Positions 23,649-32,855 of a stretch of DNA of 64,000 bases are shown here, in pieces. How positions within the stretch are numbered: the stretch's first letter is position 1; each line of letters begins with the position of its first letter. Position numbers and translations under genes: made by a program. The notes under the pieces are model-generated. The model did not search any database. It was not told where the DNA came from and saw only the letters and a program-made list of their open reading frames with translations. Source of the DNA: Actinomadura sp. K4S16 (GTDB lineage: Bacteria > Actinomycetota > Actinomycetes > Streptosporangiales > Streptosporangiaceae); assembly GCF_008327685.1 (NCBI RefSeq), contig NZ_BDDE01000034.1, forward strand, positions 1-64,000, read 5' to 3'.

Positions 23649-25210
23649 GGGGCCACGGGCAAACCGGGCGGGGTCGCCAGCAGCGCCTCGGCCGCCGGAA
23701 GCGCGGCCTCCCGGTCGGCCGCCACGAGGCCGATCCGGGTGCGGCGGTCCAGGAGGTCCCCCGCGTCCAGGGCGCCCTCGTGCAGCACGCCCCAGGCCAG
23801 CTCCGCGCCGGTCACCGGCAGCCCGGGGACGACCGGCTCCAGCAGCGACGCGTCCTGCCTCCCCAGGGCGGCCAGCAGCGGCGCCTCGGTGCCGTACCGC
23901 TGGACGAGCCGGGTCGGCGCGTCCAGGGCGTCCAGGCGGGCGCGTGGAGCCGCGCCCACGAGGGGCAGACGCGCGGTCCGGCTGGGGCCGGCGGCCAGGC
24001 CGCGGGCGCGCACGGCCGCGTCCACGGCGTCCTCGGCCATGCGCCGGTAGGTGGTCAGCTTGCCGCCGACGATCGTGACGATCCCGTCCGGGGACGTCAG
24101 GACGGCGTGCCGGCGGGAGATGTCGGCGGTGTCGCCGCCGCGCCCGAGGTCCAGCAGCGGCCGCAGCCCGGCGTACGCGCCGATCACGTCGGCGCGCCGC
24201 ACCGGGACGTCCACCGCCGAGTCCAGGACGTCGAGCAGGAAGCCGATCTCGCCCTCGGTCGGCTCCGGCACGTCCGGGACGGGCCCGTCCGCCGGCTCGT
24301 CGGTGAGGCCGACGTAGACGCGGCCGTCGCCCTGCGGCAGCACCAGCATGAACCGGTTGCTCTCGCCCGGGATGGGGACGTGCATCGCGGCGGTGAGCCC
24401 GCGCAGGGTCTCGGCCCGCAGCACCAGGTGGGTGCCGCGGGAGGGGCGCAGCCGCACCCCGTCCACCAGGCCGCCCGCCCACACCCCGGCCGCGTTCACC
24501 ACCGCGCGCGCCCGCACGGTGATCTCCCGGCCGGTCGTCTCGTCCCGGACGAGCGCGCCGTCGCCGGCCAGCTCGACCGCGCGGCAGCGGGTGAGGATCC
24601 GGGCGCCGTGCCCGGCGGCGGTCCGGGCGAGCGCCGTGACGAGGCGGGCGTCGTCGGCGAGCTGGCCGTCCCACGACAGCAGCCCGCCGCGCAGGCCGTG
24701 GGGGCGCAGGGCGGGCGCGAGCCGGAGCGTCTCGACCGCCGACAGCCGGCGGGGGCCCGGCAGGACCGAGCGCGGGGTGCGGGCGGAGAGCCGCAGGAGG
24801 TCCCCGGCGCGCATGCCGCCCGCGGCCAGCAGCGCCTGCGAGCGGGACACCAGCGGCGTCAGCGGCAGCACGAACGGGAGCGCGCGCACCAGGTGCGGGG
24901 CGGTGCGCCGCATCAGCGTGCCGCGCTCGACCGCGCTCTCGTACGCGACGTCCACCTGCCCGGAGGCCAGGTAGCGCAGCCCGCCGTGGACGAGCTTGGA
25001 GCTCCACCGGGACGTGCCGAACGCCAGGTCGCGGGCGTCGATCGCCGCGACGGACAGGCCGCGCGACGCCGCTTCCAGCGCGGCGCCCGCCCCGGTGGCG
25101 CCGAGCCCGACGACCAGCACGTCCACCACCTCCCCGGGCAGTGCGGCGAGCTCGCGCTCCCGGCGCGCGGCGTTGAGCGAGGTCCGGGGGTCGGGTCCGG
25201 CTGCGTTCAT
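23645..25210 (-). CDS. glpD: FAD-dependent glycerol-3-phosphate dehydrogenase
   Basis: 521 aa. It oxidises glycerol 3-phosphate to DHAP, passing electrons to quinone. The N-terminus has the FAD dinucleotide fold VDVLVVGLGATGAGAALEAASRG, followed by FGTSRWSSKLVHGGLRYL, the GlpD/GlpA signature, and later GGKLTTYRRMAEDAVD. The ATG at 25210 overlaps the TetR stop (ATGA), so it is translated with the regulator. Gene order glpD-TetR-flavoprotein-DAG kinase mirrors M. tuberculosis Rv2249c-Rv2252. Confidence 0.93.
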   Translation of the reverse strand: MNAAGPDPRTSLNAARRERELAALPGEVVDVLVVGLGATGAGAALEAASRGLSVAAIDARDLAFGTSRWSSKLVHGGLRYLASGQVDVAYESAVERGTLMRRTAPHLVRALPFVLPLTPLVSRSQALLAAGGMRAGDLLRLSARTPRSVLPGPRRLSAVETLRLAPALRPHGLRGGLLSWDGQLADDARLVTALARTAAGHGARILTRCRAVELAGDGALVRDETTGREITVRARAVVNAAGVWAGGLVDGVRLRPSRGTHLVLRAETLRGLTAAMHVPIPGESNRFMLVLPQGDGRVYVGLTDEPADGPVPDVPEPTEGEIGFLLDVLDSAVDVPVRRADVIGAYAGLRPLLDLGRGGDTADISRRHAVLTSPDGIVTIVGGKLTTYRRMAEDAVDAAVRARGLAAGPSRTARLPLVGAAPRARLDALDAPTRLVQRYGTEAPLLAALGRQDASLLEPVVPGLPVTGAELAWGVLHEGALDAGDLLDRRTRIGLVAADREAALPAAEALLATPPGLPVAP

Positions 25211-25815
25211 GGCGCGAGCGTCCTTTCCAGGATGTGGCGGAGTTCGGCGTCGAGCGCGTCGGCGTCGACCTCGGGGTCCTGTGCGTCGATCATGATCTGC
25301 GCCGACAGCCCGAACGACTGGACGACCAGCAGCAGCGCGCGGGCCTGGCGGGCGGGATGGCCGGCGCGGATCGTGCCGTCCCGGTGGCCGGCGGCGACCG
25401 CCTCCTCGAACCACGCCAGGAAGGCGCGCTGGCTGGCGCCGCAGCGGTCCAGCAGGTAGGGCAGCAGCAGCTCGGGGTCGACCTCGATGATCTTGCGGAG
25501 CAGCGGGTGGTCGCGGAACGTCCGCACGCCGGTGACCAGGCCGTCCACCAGGCGGGGCCGGACGGGGCGGCCGTCGTCGGGGGGTTGCAGCGCGTCGCCG
25601 ATCGCCGTCCACTCGCGGGTCATCAGGTCGGCGACGATGGTGCGGACGTCGGGCCAGCGCCGGTAGAGCGTCATGCGGGAGACGCCGGCCCGGCGCGCGA
25701 TGTCGGTCAGCGTCGTGCGGCGCACCCCGACCGCGAGCACGCAGTCGCGCGCGGCGTCCAGCACGGTGTCGTCGGCGGTCCGCGCCGCCGTCCTGTTGTG
25801 ACGATTCGACGTCAT
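25207..25815 (-). CDS. TetR-family regulator
   Basis: 202 aa. The N-terminal helix-turn-helix is VRRTTLTDIARRAGVSRMTLYRRWPDV; the C-terminal ligand domain is not assignable to a ligand. It overlaps glpD by 4 bp and is divergent from the flavoprotein gene 49 bp away, so it probably represses both directions. No ribosome site precedes the ATG at 25815, so translation may be leaderless. Positional counterpart of Rv2250c. Confidence 0.88.
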   Translation of the reverse strand: MTSNRHNRTAARTADDTVLDAARDCVLAVGVRRTTLTDIARRAGVSRMTLYRRWPDVRTIVADLMTREWTAIGDALQPPDDGRPVRPRLVDGLVTGVRTFRDHPLLRKIIEVDPELLLPYLLDRCGASQRAFLAWFEEAVAAGHRDGTIRAGHPARQARALLLVVQSFGLSAQIMIDAQDPEVDADALDAELRHILERTLAP

Positions 25816-25864
25816 GTGTCACAGTGTAAGCCACCAGGAACCCGGGGCGGCGAGGGAGGCGGGC

Positions 25865-27469
25865 GTGGAGACGCGCGACATGCTGTGGAGCGGCTGGGGC
25901 GACCCGGCGAAGGCGGCGCCGCTGCCCGAGTCGATGGTCGGCCTGCTGCGCGACCTGCTCGGCGTGCGGCCCGCCGAGGCGCCGCCCGCCGACCTGACCG
26001 GCGTCAAGGTCGCCGCGCCCCGGCTCTCGGGGGACGACCTGACCGCGCTCGCCGCCGTCGTGGGCGACGGGAACGTCCGCGCCGACGCCGAGTCCCGGCT
26101 CCGGCACACCCGCGGGAAGTCCACGCCCGACCTGCTGCGCATCCGGGCGGGCGACGCCTCCGACGCTCCGGACGCGGTCGTCCTGCCCGGCACGCACGGC
26201 GAGGTGCTCGCCGTGCTGCGGGCGTGCGCCGCGCGGCGGATCGCGGTCGTCCCGTTCGGCGGCGGCACCTCGGTCGTCGGCGGGCTGGCGCCGCAGGGCG
26301 TCGACTCCTTCGTCGCCCTCGACCTGCGGCGCATGGACCGGCTGGTCGAGCTCGACGAGGTCTCCCGGACCGCCGTCCTGCAGCCGGGGCTGCGCGCCCC
26401 GGCGGCGGAGGCCCTGCTCAACGAGCGCGGCTACACGCTCGGGCACTTCCCGCAGTCCTACGAGTGGGCGTCGGTCGGCGGGTTCGCCGCGGCCCGCTCC
26501 AGCGGGCAGGCGTCGGCCGGGTACGGGCGGTTCGACGACATGGTCGTGGGCCTGACCGTGGCCGCCCCCGAGGGCGACCTCGACCTCGGACGCGCGCCGA
26601 AGTCGGCGGCCGGGCCGGACCTGCGCCAGCTCGTCCTCGGCTCGGAGGGCGCGCTCGGCGTGATCACCTCCGTGCGGGTGCGGGTGCACCCCGTCCCGGA
26701 GGCCCGGGAGTACGAGGGCTGGCGCTTCGCCTCCTTCGACCAGGGCGCCGCCGCGCTCCGGCGCCTCGCCCAGGACGGCCCCCTCCCCGCGGTCCTGCGC
26801 CTGTCGGACGAGACCGAGACCATGGTCGGGCTGGCCGATCCGGCGGCGATCGGCGGCGGGTCGTCCGCGGCCGGGGCGCTGGCCGTCCTCGGCTTCGAGG
26901 GAGCCCGCGGCCCGGTCGCCGACCGGCGGGCCGCGGCGGCGGAGGTGCTGCGCGGCGCCGGCGGCGAGCCGCTCGGCGCCGGGCCGGGGGAGAAGTGGGA
27001 GCACGGCCGCTTCAGCGCCCCCTACCTGCGCGACTCCCTCCTGGACGTCGGCGCGTTCGTCGAGACGCTGGAGACCGCCGCGTTCTGGTCGGACGTGCCC
27101 GCGCTGTACGAGGCCGTCCGGCAGGCCCTGATCGGGACGCTGTCGGGAGCCGGGACGCCGCCGCTGGTGATGTGCCACATCTCGCACGTGTACCCGGCCG
27201 GCGCGTCCCTCTACTTCACGGTCGTGTCCGCGCAGGGCGAGGACCCCGTCGACCACTGGGCCGCCGCGAAGCGCGCGGCCTGCGACGCGATCCTCGCCGC
27301 GGGCGGGACGATCAGCCATCATCACGGGGTGGGCACCGACCACCGCGACTGGTACGCCCGGGAGATCGGGCCGCTCGGCGCCGCGGTGCTGCGCGCCGTC
27401 AAGGACCGGGTCGATCCCGCCGGGATCCTCAACCCGGGGGTCCTGGTGCCCCCCGCGGGAAGGGAGTGA
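25865..27469 (+). CDS. FAD-binding oxidase, alkyl-DHAP synthase-like
   Basis: 534 aa. An FAD-binding type 4 (vanillyl-alcohol oxidase) domain contains VVPFGGGTSVVGGLAP; the C-terminal oxidase half has ISHHHGVGTDHRDWY, the histidine cluster characteristic of alkyldihydroxyacetonephosphate synthases, and PAGILNPG at the end. In eukaryotes that enzyme makes ether lipids; the bacterial reaction is uncertain. Linkage to glpD and a DAG kinase supports a role in glycerophospholipid metabolism. The GTG at 25865 follows GGGAGG. Counterpart of Rv2251. Confidence 0.85.
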   Translation: METRDMLWSGWGDPAKAAPLPESMVGLLRDLLGVRPAEAPPADLTGVKVAAPRLSGDDLTALAAVVGDGNVRADAESRLRHTRGKSTPDLLRIRAGDASDAPDAVVLPGTHGEVLAVLRACAARRIAVVPFGGGTSVVGGLAPQGVDSFVALDLRRMDRLVELDEVSRTAVLQPGLRAPAAEALLNERGYTLGHFPQSYEWASVGGFAAARSSGQASAGYGRFDDMVVGLTVAAPEGDLDLGRAPKSAAGPDLRQLVLGSEGALGVITSVRVRVHPVPEAREYEGWRFASFDQGAAALRRLAQDGPLPAVLRLSDETETMVGLADPAAIGGGSSAAGALAVLGFEGARGPVADRRAAAAEVLRGAGGEPLGAGPGEKWEHGRFSAPYLRDSLLDVGAFVETLETAAFWSDVPALYEAVRQALIGTLSGAGTPPLVMCHISHVYPAGASLYFTVVSAQGEDPVDHWAAAKRAACDAILAAGGTISHHHGVGTDHRDWYAREIGPLGAAVLRAVKDRVDPAGILNPGVLVPPAGRE

Positions 27470-27474
27470 GCGCC

Positions 27475-28356
27475 GTGCGCGCGTTCACCGCGATCGTCAA
27501 CCCGGCGGCGGGCGGGTCCGCGTCCGCCTCCTGCCTGATGCCGCTCGCCCGGCTGCTGCGCGAGGCGGGCGCCGAGGTCGACGTCGAGTACAGCCGCGGG
27601 ATGGAGCACGCCGCCGACGTGGCCCGCGCCGCCGGCGAGGCCGGCCGCGTGGTGCTCGGCGTCGGCGGGGACGGCCTGGTCGGCTGCGTCGGCGGGGCCC
27701 TCGCCGGGACGGGCGCGCTGTTCGGGATCGTCCCCGCCGGCCGGGGCAACGACTTCGCGCGGCAGCTCGGCGTCCCGTCCGACCCGGAACGGCTCGCGCC
27801 GCTGCTGCTGGAGGGGGAGCCGCGCGAGGTCGACGCCATCGACGCCAACGGGACGGCCGTGCTCGGCAGCGTCTACGCGGGAGTGGACGCGGTAGCCAAC
27901 GACAACGCCAACCGGACCCGGCTGCTGCGCGGCTCGGCCGCCTACTACGTCGGGGCGCTGCGCGCGATCGCCACGTGGCGGCACGCCGACTACCTGATCA
28001 CGGTGGACGGCGAGGAGCACCGGCGGGAGGGCTACACCGTCGTCGCCGCCAACTCCGGCTACTACGGCTTCGGCAAGCACATCGCGCCGGACGCCCGCGT
28101 CGACGACGGGCTGCTGGACGTCGTGCTCATCCGCAAGGCGCCGAGGACGCTGTTCTTCTCGGTCATGCGGGAGCTGGAGGCCGGGACGCACGTCCGGCGG
28201 CCCGAGGTGGAGGTCCTGCGCGGCCGCGAGGTGCGCATCGAGCTCGCCGGCGGGACCGGCAGGACGCTCCCGTACGGCGCGGACGGGGAGCTGCCCGGGG
28301 TGCTTCCCGTCACCGCGCGGGTGCTGCCCGGCGCCCTGCGCGTCCTGGCGCCCTGA
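27475..28356 (+). CDS. diacylglycerol kinase-like lipid kinase
   Basis: 293 aa. The DAGK catalytic domain has AIVNPAAGGSAS, VLGVGGDGLVGCVGG (usual form GGDGT) and FGIVPAGRGNDFAR, and the C-terminal lobe YTVVAANSGYYGFGKHIAPDARVDDGLLDV. It should phosphorylate a lipid alcohol; the Mycobacterium counterpart Rv2252 is implicated in phosphatidylinositol mannoside synthesis. The GTG at 27475 with AAGGGAG 8-9 nt upstream is chosen; a GTG at 27466 overlapping the previous stop is possible. In operon with the flavoprotein gene. Confidence 0.88.
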   Translation: MRAFTAIVNPAAGGSASASCLMPLARLLREAGAEVDVEYSRGMEHAADVARAAGEAGRVVLGVGGDGLVGCVGGALAGTGALFGIVPAGRGNDFARQLGVPSDPERLAPLLLEGEPREVDAIDANGTAVLGSVYAGVDAVANDNANRTRLLRGSAAYYVGALRAIATWRHADYLITVDGEEHRREGYTVVAANSGYYGFGKHIAPDARVDDGLLDVVLIRKAPRTLFFSVMRELEAGTHVRRPEVEVLRGREVRIELAGGTGRTLPYGADGELPGVLPVTARVLPGALRVLAP

Positions 28357-28473
28357 CCGGCCGCGACGAGGATTTGGCCGCGTGTTTAGGGCGGTTTACG
28401 CGCCCATTACGGCTCTCCGGATAGTGTCGGTTACGTCCCGCTACGGGACCTTGGGGTTGTCTGTGGAGGCATC

Positions 28474-28587
28474 ATGAGAAGGCGACTTTTCGCCGTTCTG
28501 GGGGGACTCATGATGACCGCAGGCCCCCTCGTCGCGGTGGCGCCGGCGTCCTTGGGGGTGGCGCCGGCGTCAACCGCGCTCGGCTGA
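28474..28587 (+). CDS. 37-aa signal-peptide-like small protein
   Basis: Begins MRRRLFAVLGGLMMTAGPLV and continues with alanine/proline repeats (VAPASLGVAPAST). The ATG has GGAGGC 4 nt upstream. It looks like a signal peptide with almost no mature part; it could be a secreted microprotein, a regulatory leader, or a decayed exported gene. 92 bp separate it from the phosphoesterase gene on the same strand. Confidence 0.45.
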   Translation: MRRRLFAVLGGLMMTAGPLVAVAPASLGVAPASTALG

Positions 28588-28679
28588 CGGTCTGTCGGCT
28601 TCCTGGCGTCGTGTCGGCTTGACGCCGAACCTGCCTCTGGAAAGGCTGTGAGGACCCCCTCACAGCCCGGAGGCATTCT

Positions 28680-30194
28680 GTGTCTGCCGAGGTCCCCCCC
28701 GGACCCGCCAACTCGCGCAGCTCGGAGGAGGGAGCCGGCTGGGCCTGCGGGAGGCCGGGCGGCTTCAACGAGCTGCTCCCGGCCCGCGTCCCCGACTTCT
28801 CCTGGCGCCGCCCCTCGGTGCTGTGGCGCTCGCGCAACGACGTGCTGGCGCGGCTGTTCGGCGACCCGACGAACGCGATCCGCCGCCGCTGCGTGGCGGC
28901 CCTGCGCGAACGGGGCACGCCGGCCGCGTTCACCGTGCACCGCCCGGCGCCCGAGTTCTCGTTCGCGCTGGTCGGCGACACGGGCGAGGGCGACCGCTCG
29001 CAGTACGCGGTGGTCCCGCCGCTGCTGCACGCCGCCGCGGGCACCGACTTCATGGTCATCGCCAGCGACGTGATCTACCCGACCGGCGACGCGGCGGACT
29101 ACCCCGAGAAGTTCTTCCGCCCCTACAAGGACTACCCCGCCCCCATCTACGCCGTGCCCGGCAACCACGACTGGTACGACGGGCTGCGGGGCTTCCTGCA
29201 CGTCTTCTGCGGCCTGGACGAGAACTGCTCGCCGCCGCCGTGGCGCGGCCCGCTCGCGTTCGTCCCGCGCACGCTGTGGCGCCACTCGGGGGAGGTCGAC
29301 GCGGAGGCGCTCGCGGAGGCCCGCCGGCTGTACCGGGGCGCACCCGGCCAGCAGGCCGTGCAGCCCGGGCCGTACTGGGCGATCGACACCCCCTCGCTGC
29401 GCGTCATCGGCATCGACACCGGGATCACCGGCCGGCTCGACCGCGCCCAGGGCCGCTGGCTGCGCGAGGTGTCCGGTGGTCCGAAACCCAAGCTGCTGGT
29501 GACCGGAAAGCCGCTGTACGTGGACGACGAGCACCGTCCCGGGCCGATCGAGGGCGGCGGGACGGTCGACGAGATCGTCCAGGACCCGGCGCACCACTAC
29601 GTGGCCGCGATCGGCGGCGACATCCACAACTACCAGCGCTACCCGGTGCGGACCGGCGACGGCCGGACCATCCAGTACATCGTCTCGGGCGGCGGCGGGG
29701 CCTTCATGCACGCCACGCACGTCATCCCGCGGACCCGGACGGTGGAGGAGGACGAGTTCCGCTGCTACCCGCTGCGCGGCGACTCCCTGTCGCGCTACAG
29801 CAAGCTGTACGGCCGGTGGCTGCGGATGCCGGGGCTCTTCGAGCTCACCCCGGAGGAGGCCACCGCCGCGGTCCAGCACCGACTCGGCATCAGGCCGGGG
29901 CGCGGGTACGACGGCCCCGCCCCATCCCGCCGCGCGCGCTTCGTCGCGGCCGTCCTCGGCGTTCCGCGCAGCGCCCGGGGCCGCCGCCGGCTCCTGCGGC
30001 TCCCCGTCCGGAGGATCCCGCAGCGGTTCCGTTCGGAGCTGGCCGACTGGGACCGGCCGCCGTTCTTCAAGAATTTCCTCCGCCTGGACGTGACGGAGTC
30101 GCAGTTGCGCATCCGTTGCTTCGCCGCGACGGGGTGCGGCGACCACGAGACGGCGCCGCCGTGCGAGGACGAGGTGACGATCCCGTTGCGCTAG
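28680..30194 (+). CDS. calcineurin-like metallophosphoesterase
   Basis: 504 aa. The metallophosphoesterase motifs are in order: FALVGDTGEGD (D-x-G), IYAVPGNHDWYDG (GNHD), and IGGDIHNYQRY (GDxHxxxR-like). IASDVIYP takes the place of the usual GDxxY. It should use a dinuclear metal centre on a phosphoester. No signal peptide is seen; the C-terminal 130 residues are basic (RRRLLRLPVRRIPQRF) and unassigned. The GTG at 28680 follows GGAGG. Confidence 0.85.
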   Translation: MSAEVPPGPANSRSSEEGAGWACGRPGGFNELLPARVPDFSWRRPSVLWRSRNDVLARLFGDPTNAIRRRCVAALRERGTPAAFTVHRPAPEFSFALVGDTGEGDRSQYAVVPPLLHAAAGTDFMVIASDVIYPTGDAADYPEKFFRPYKDYPAPIYAVPGNHDWYDGLRGFLHVFCGLDENCSPPPWRGPLAFVPRTLWRHSGEVDAEALAEARRLYRGAPGQQAVQPGPYWAIDTPSLRVIGIDTGITGRLDRAQGRWLREVSGGPKPKLLVTGKPLYVDDEHRPGPIEGGGTVDEIVQDPAHHYVAAIGGDIHNYQRYPVRTGDGRTIQYIVSGGGGAFMHATHVIPRTRTVEEDEFRCYPLRGDSLSRYSKLYGRWLRMPGLFELTPEEATAAVQHRLGIRPGRGYDGPAPSRRARFVAAVLGVPRSARGRRRLLRLPVRRIPQRFRSELADWDRPPFFKNFLRLDVTESQLRIRCFAATGCGDHETAPPCEDEVTIPLR

Positions 30195-30352
30195 CCCGAA
30201 CGCTTTGGAGAATCCGCCAGTAATAGATGAAATCTAGGCGATCTTGCCTCGCGACGTGCCCCGATGCCGTTACAGTCGTGGCTCACCACACCGGTGAACG
30301 GTAACGGACGGTCGGCCGGAGAACGACCGCGTCCTTCAGGAGAGCTTCTCAA

Positions 30353-30853
30353 ATGAGTCACCCCCAGCAGGGTCAGGGCCAGCAACAGCAGCAGGCGTAC
30401 CAGGGCGGCTACTCGCCCGCCCCGGCACAGCAGCAGGCGCCCGCCGCCGTCGGCACCGGCCTCAACATGAGGCGCCGCAACCCCGTCGGCGCCTGGCTCG
30501 GCCTGCCGATCATCACCTTCGGCATCTACGGCCTCGTCTGGTTCTTCAAGGTCCACAACGAGCTGCACGAGTACGACCGCCGCATCGACAACGCCGCCAC
30601 CAGCGCGCTGCTGTCCATGCTGTTCGGCGGCATCACCCTCGGGATCTGGCCCCTCGTCATGTGGGTCAAGCTCGGCGGGCGCATCGCCCAGGCCCAGCGC
30701 GCGGCCGGCCTCCAGCCGAGCTGCAGCGGCGGCATGGGCTTCCTGCTCGGCATCTTCGGCTTCGGCGTGCTGTACTACCAGCTCCAGCTGAACAAGGTCA
30801 CCGACCGCTACGGCGACACCCCGGCCGGCCAGCAAGTCTCGCTCGCCGCGTAG
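30353..30853 (+). CDS. DUF4234 membrane protein
   Basis: 166 aa. A Gln/Pro-rich cytoplasmic N-terminus (about 35 residues) is followed by a DUF4234 domain with RRRNPVGAWLGLPIITFGIYGLVWFFKVHNEL, an ISMLFGGITLGIWPLVMWVKLG-like second hairpin, and FLLGIFGFGVLYYQLQLNKV. Three or four membrane segments. Function unknown. The ATG at 30353 has AGGAGAG upstream. A structured non-coding stretch and a terminator follow. Confidence 0.88.
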   Translation: MSHPQQGQGQQQQQAYQGGYSPAPAQQQAPAAVGTGLNMRRRNPVGAWLGLPIITFGIYGLVWFFKVHNELHEYDRRIDNAATSALLSMLFGGITLGIWPLVMWVKLGGRIAQAQRAAGLQPSCSGGMGFLLGIFGFGVLYYQLQLNKVTDRYGDTPAGQQVSLAA

Positions 30854-31166
30854 TCATCGCATTTCTCTCCTCCTTCGGGCCTGACGGCCCTCCATCGTCG
30901 AGAAATGCGGGCGATCGCTGGCATCGCTCCGGCTCGCCTTGGCGGCTCGCTGCGCGATCAGGTTCTCGCAAGCTCGAACCTGCCTTCGGACGCGATCGCA
31001 AGGGTGAGGCCGGCGCCGGCTGAGCTTCAAACGCTGCGAGAGCAGCGGGCCGCGGCCCTGGCCTGCTGAATCGATTCGCGCTGGACCCCTCCGTGATCCC
31101 TCACGGAGGGGTCTTCGTCGTGGTGCGGGAGGCGGGTTTGTCGGTGGGCGGGGTCAGAATGGGCGC
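30854..31166. other. structured intergenic region of 313 bp
   Basis: No supported gene. CGCATTTCT (30857-30865) and its reverse complement at 30900-30908 enclose an inner GGGCC-TGA-CGGCCC stem, forming one branched hairpin. CAGGTTC...GAACCTG at 30959-30982 forms a second. The terminator at 31084-31113 closes the region. It may be the 3' UTR of the DUF4234 gene, a small RNA, or an intergenic repeat family. Confidence 0.4.
31084..31113 (+). terminator. intrinsic terminator hairpin
   Basis: GACCCCTCCGTGA (31084-31096) pairs perfectly with 31101-31113 over a 4-nt loop, followed by TTCGTCG. It lies 53 bp before the polymerase gene start and probably ends upstream transcripts. Confidence 0.75.
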
Positions 31167-32855
31167 GTGAGGATCGCGGTTGCGGCCGGGGCGGGGGGCG
31201 GGGGCTCGCTGCGGGCGGTCGCCGAGGACGGGGCGCCCGCGGGGCCCGTCCAGGACGTCCCCGATCTGGTCTCGGCGGTCGCCGAGCGGGAGCGCGACGG
31301 CGCGCCGCGGTGGGTGTGGCCGTCCACGGCGCGGCTCTACCCCCGGCTGCTGGAGGCGGGGGTGCGGGTTTCGCGCTGCCATGACCTCGAACTGGTCGAG
31401 AACCTGCTGCTCGGCCATGCCGGGCGGTACGGGGAGCCGCGCTCGGTCCGGGCGGCGTGGGCGCGGCTGCGCGGCGAGCCCGTCCCGGCCGACCCGCCGC
31501 CGTCCCGGGAGGCGTCGGCGCAGCCGTCGCTGTTCGACGACGACGCCGGGCGCAAGGAGGCCGCGGACGACCTCGGCCAGATCGTCGCGGTGCACGCCGA
31601 GCAGCAGCGCGCCATCGCCGGGCTCGACGGGTTCGCGCTGCTCGCGGCGGCGGAGTCGGCAGGGTCGCTGGTGGCCGCCGAGATGGGCCACGACGGGCTG
31701 CCCTGGTCGGCCGCCGAGCACGACGCGCTGCTCACCGAGCTGCTCGGCCCGCGCCCCTCGGGCGGCCTGCGGCCCCGCAGGCTGCAGGACCTCGCCGACC
31801 GCATCAGCGCCGCGTTCGGGCCGCGCGTGCACGTCAACCCCGACTCCCCGGCGCAGATCCTGCGGGCGTTCGCCTCGGCGGGGCTGCCGATCCCCTCCAC
31901 CCGTGCGCACGTCCTCAAACAGCTCGACCACCCCGCCGTCCCGCTGCTGCTGGAGTACAAGGAGCTGTCGCGGCTGCACGCCGCGCACGGCTGGGCGTGG
32001 CTCGACACGTGGGTGAGCGGCGGCCGGTTCCGTCCCGAGTACGTCGTCGGGGGCGTGGTGTCCGGGCGGTGGGCGACGAGCGGCGGCGGGGCCCTGCAGA
32101 TCCCGCGCGTACTGCGCAAGGCCGTCGTCGCCGACCCGGGCTGGGCCCTGGTCGTGGCCGACGCGGCGCAGCTCGAACCCCGCGTGCTGGCGGCGCTCGC
32201 CGGAGACCGCGCGTTCGCCGAGGCCGCCGCGCACGGCGACCTCTACGCGGCCCTGTCCGACGCCTTCCAGGACGACGCCGACGGCGGGCGCACCGCGCGC
32301 GACAAGGCCAAGATCGCCCTGCTGTCCGCCATGTACGGGGGAGGGACGGCCGACGCGGTGCAGCTCCTCGGCGTCCTGCGGAGCCGGTTCCCGCAGGCGT
32401 TCGAGTACGTGGAGGCCGCCGCGCGGGCGGGGGAGCGCGGCCGGCTCGTCCGGTCCCGGCTCGGCCGCACGTGCCCGCCGCCGTCGGCCGGGTGGCGCGA
32501 GCTGACCTCGGCGGGCGACGACGACGCCCCGGGCCCCCGGCAGGGGACGGCGGCCCAGGCGCTGCGCGGCCGGGGCCGCTTCACCCGCAACTTCGTCGTC
32601 CAGGCCACCGCCGCCGACTGGGCGCTCGCGCTCCTGGGCTCCCTGCGCCGCCGCCTGACCGCCCTCGGCTCGCCCCGCCTGGTGTTCTTCCAGCACGACG
32701 AGGTCATCGTGCACGGCCCCGCCGAGCTGGCCGACGAGGTCGCCGCCGCCGTGCGCGCCGCGGCGGAGGAGGCCCGCGGCCTGCTGTTCGGCGACACCCC
32801 GGTCGTCTTCCCGATGGAGATCGCCGTCGTCGACCGCTACGCCGACGCCAAGTGA
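31167..32855 (+). CDS. PolA-like DNA polymerase (bifunctional 3'-5' exonuclease/DNA polymerase family)
   Basis: 562 aa. The family-A polymerase motifs are present: motif A LVVADAAQLEPRVLAALAGD, the O-helix RTARDKAKIALLSAMYGGG, and motif C VFFQHDEVIVH. The N-terminal 190 residues occupy the exonuclease position, but the DxE exo motif is not visible, so proofreading is doubtful despite the family name. There is no 5' nuclease domain. This is an accessory polymerase found in actinobacteria; its role in repair is not settled. The GTG at 31167 has a weak ribosome site. It overlaps the convergent SGNH gene by 19 bp. Confidence 0.85.
   Translation: MRIAVAAGAGGGGSLRAVAEDGAPAGPVQDVPDLVSAVAERERDGAPRWVWPSTARLYPRLLEAGVRVSRCHDLELVENLLLGHAGRYGEPRSVRAAWARLRGEPVPADPPPSREASAQPSLFDDDAGRKEAADDLGQIVAVHAEQQRAIAGLDGFALLAAAESAGSLVAAEMGHDGLPWSAAEHDALLTELLGPRPSGGLRPRRLQDLADRISAAFGPRVHVNPDSPAQILRAFASAGLPIPSTRAHVLKQLDHPAVPLLLEYKELSRLHAAHGWAWLDTWVSGGRFRPEYVVGGVVSGRWATSGGGALQIPRVLRKAVVADPGWALVVADAAQLEPRVLAALAGDRAFAEAAAHGDLYAALSDAFQDDADGGRTARDKAKIALLSAMYGGGTADAVQLLGVLRSRFPQAFEYVEAAARAGERGRLVRSRLGRTCPPPSAGWRELTSAGDDDAPGPRQGTAAQALRGRGRFTRNFVVQATAADWALALLGSLRRRLTALGSPRLVFFQHDEVIVHGPAELADEVAAAVRAAAEEARGLLFGDTPVVFPMEIAVVDRYADAK

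Noticed and set aside
25818..25830. TGTCACA between tetR and the flavoprotein gene as an ECF41 target
   Set aside because: No CGTC about 16 nt downstream.
23645..28356. Very long open frames on the strand opposite the glpD-DAG kinase block (over 1000 codons)
   Set aside because: They overlap well-supported genes, have low-complexity Arg/Pro/Gly-rich translations and arise from high third-position GC.
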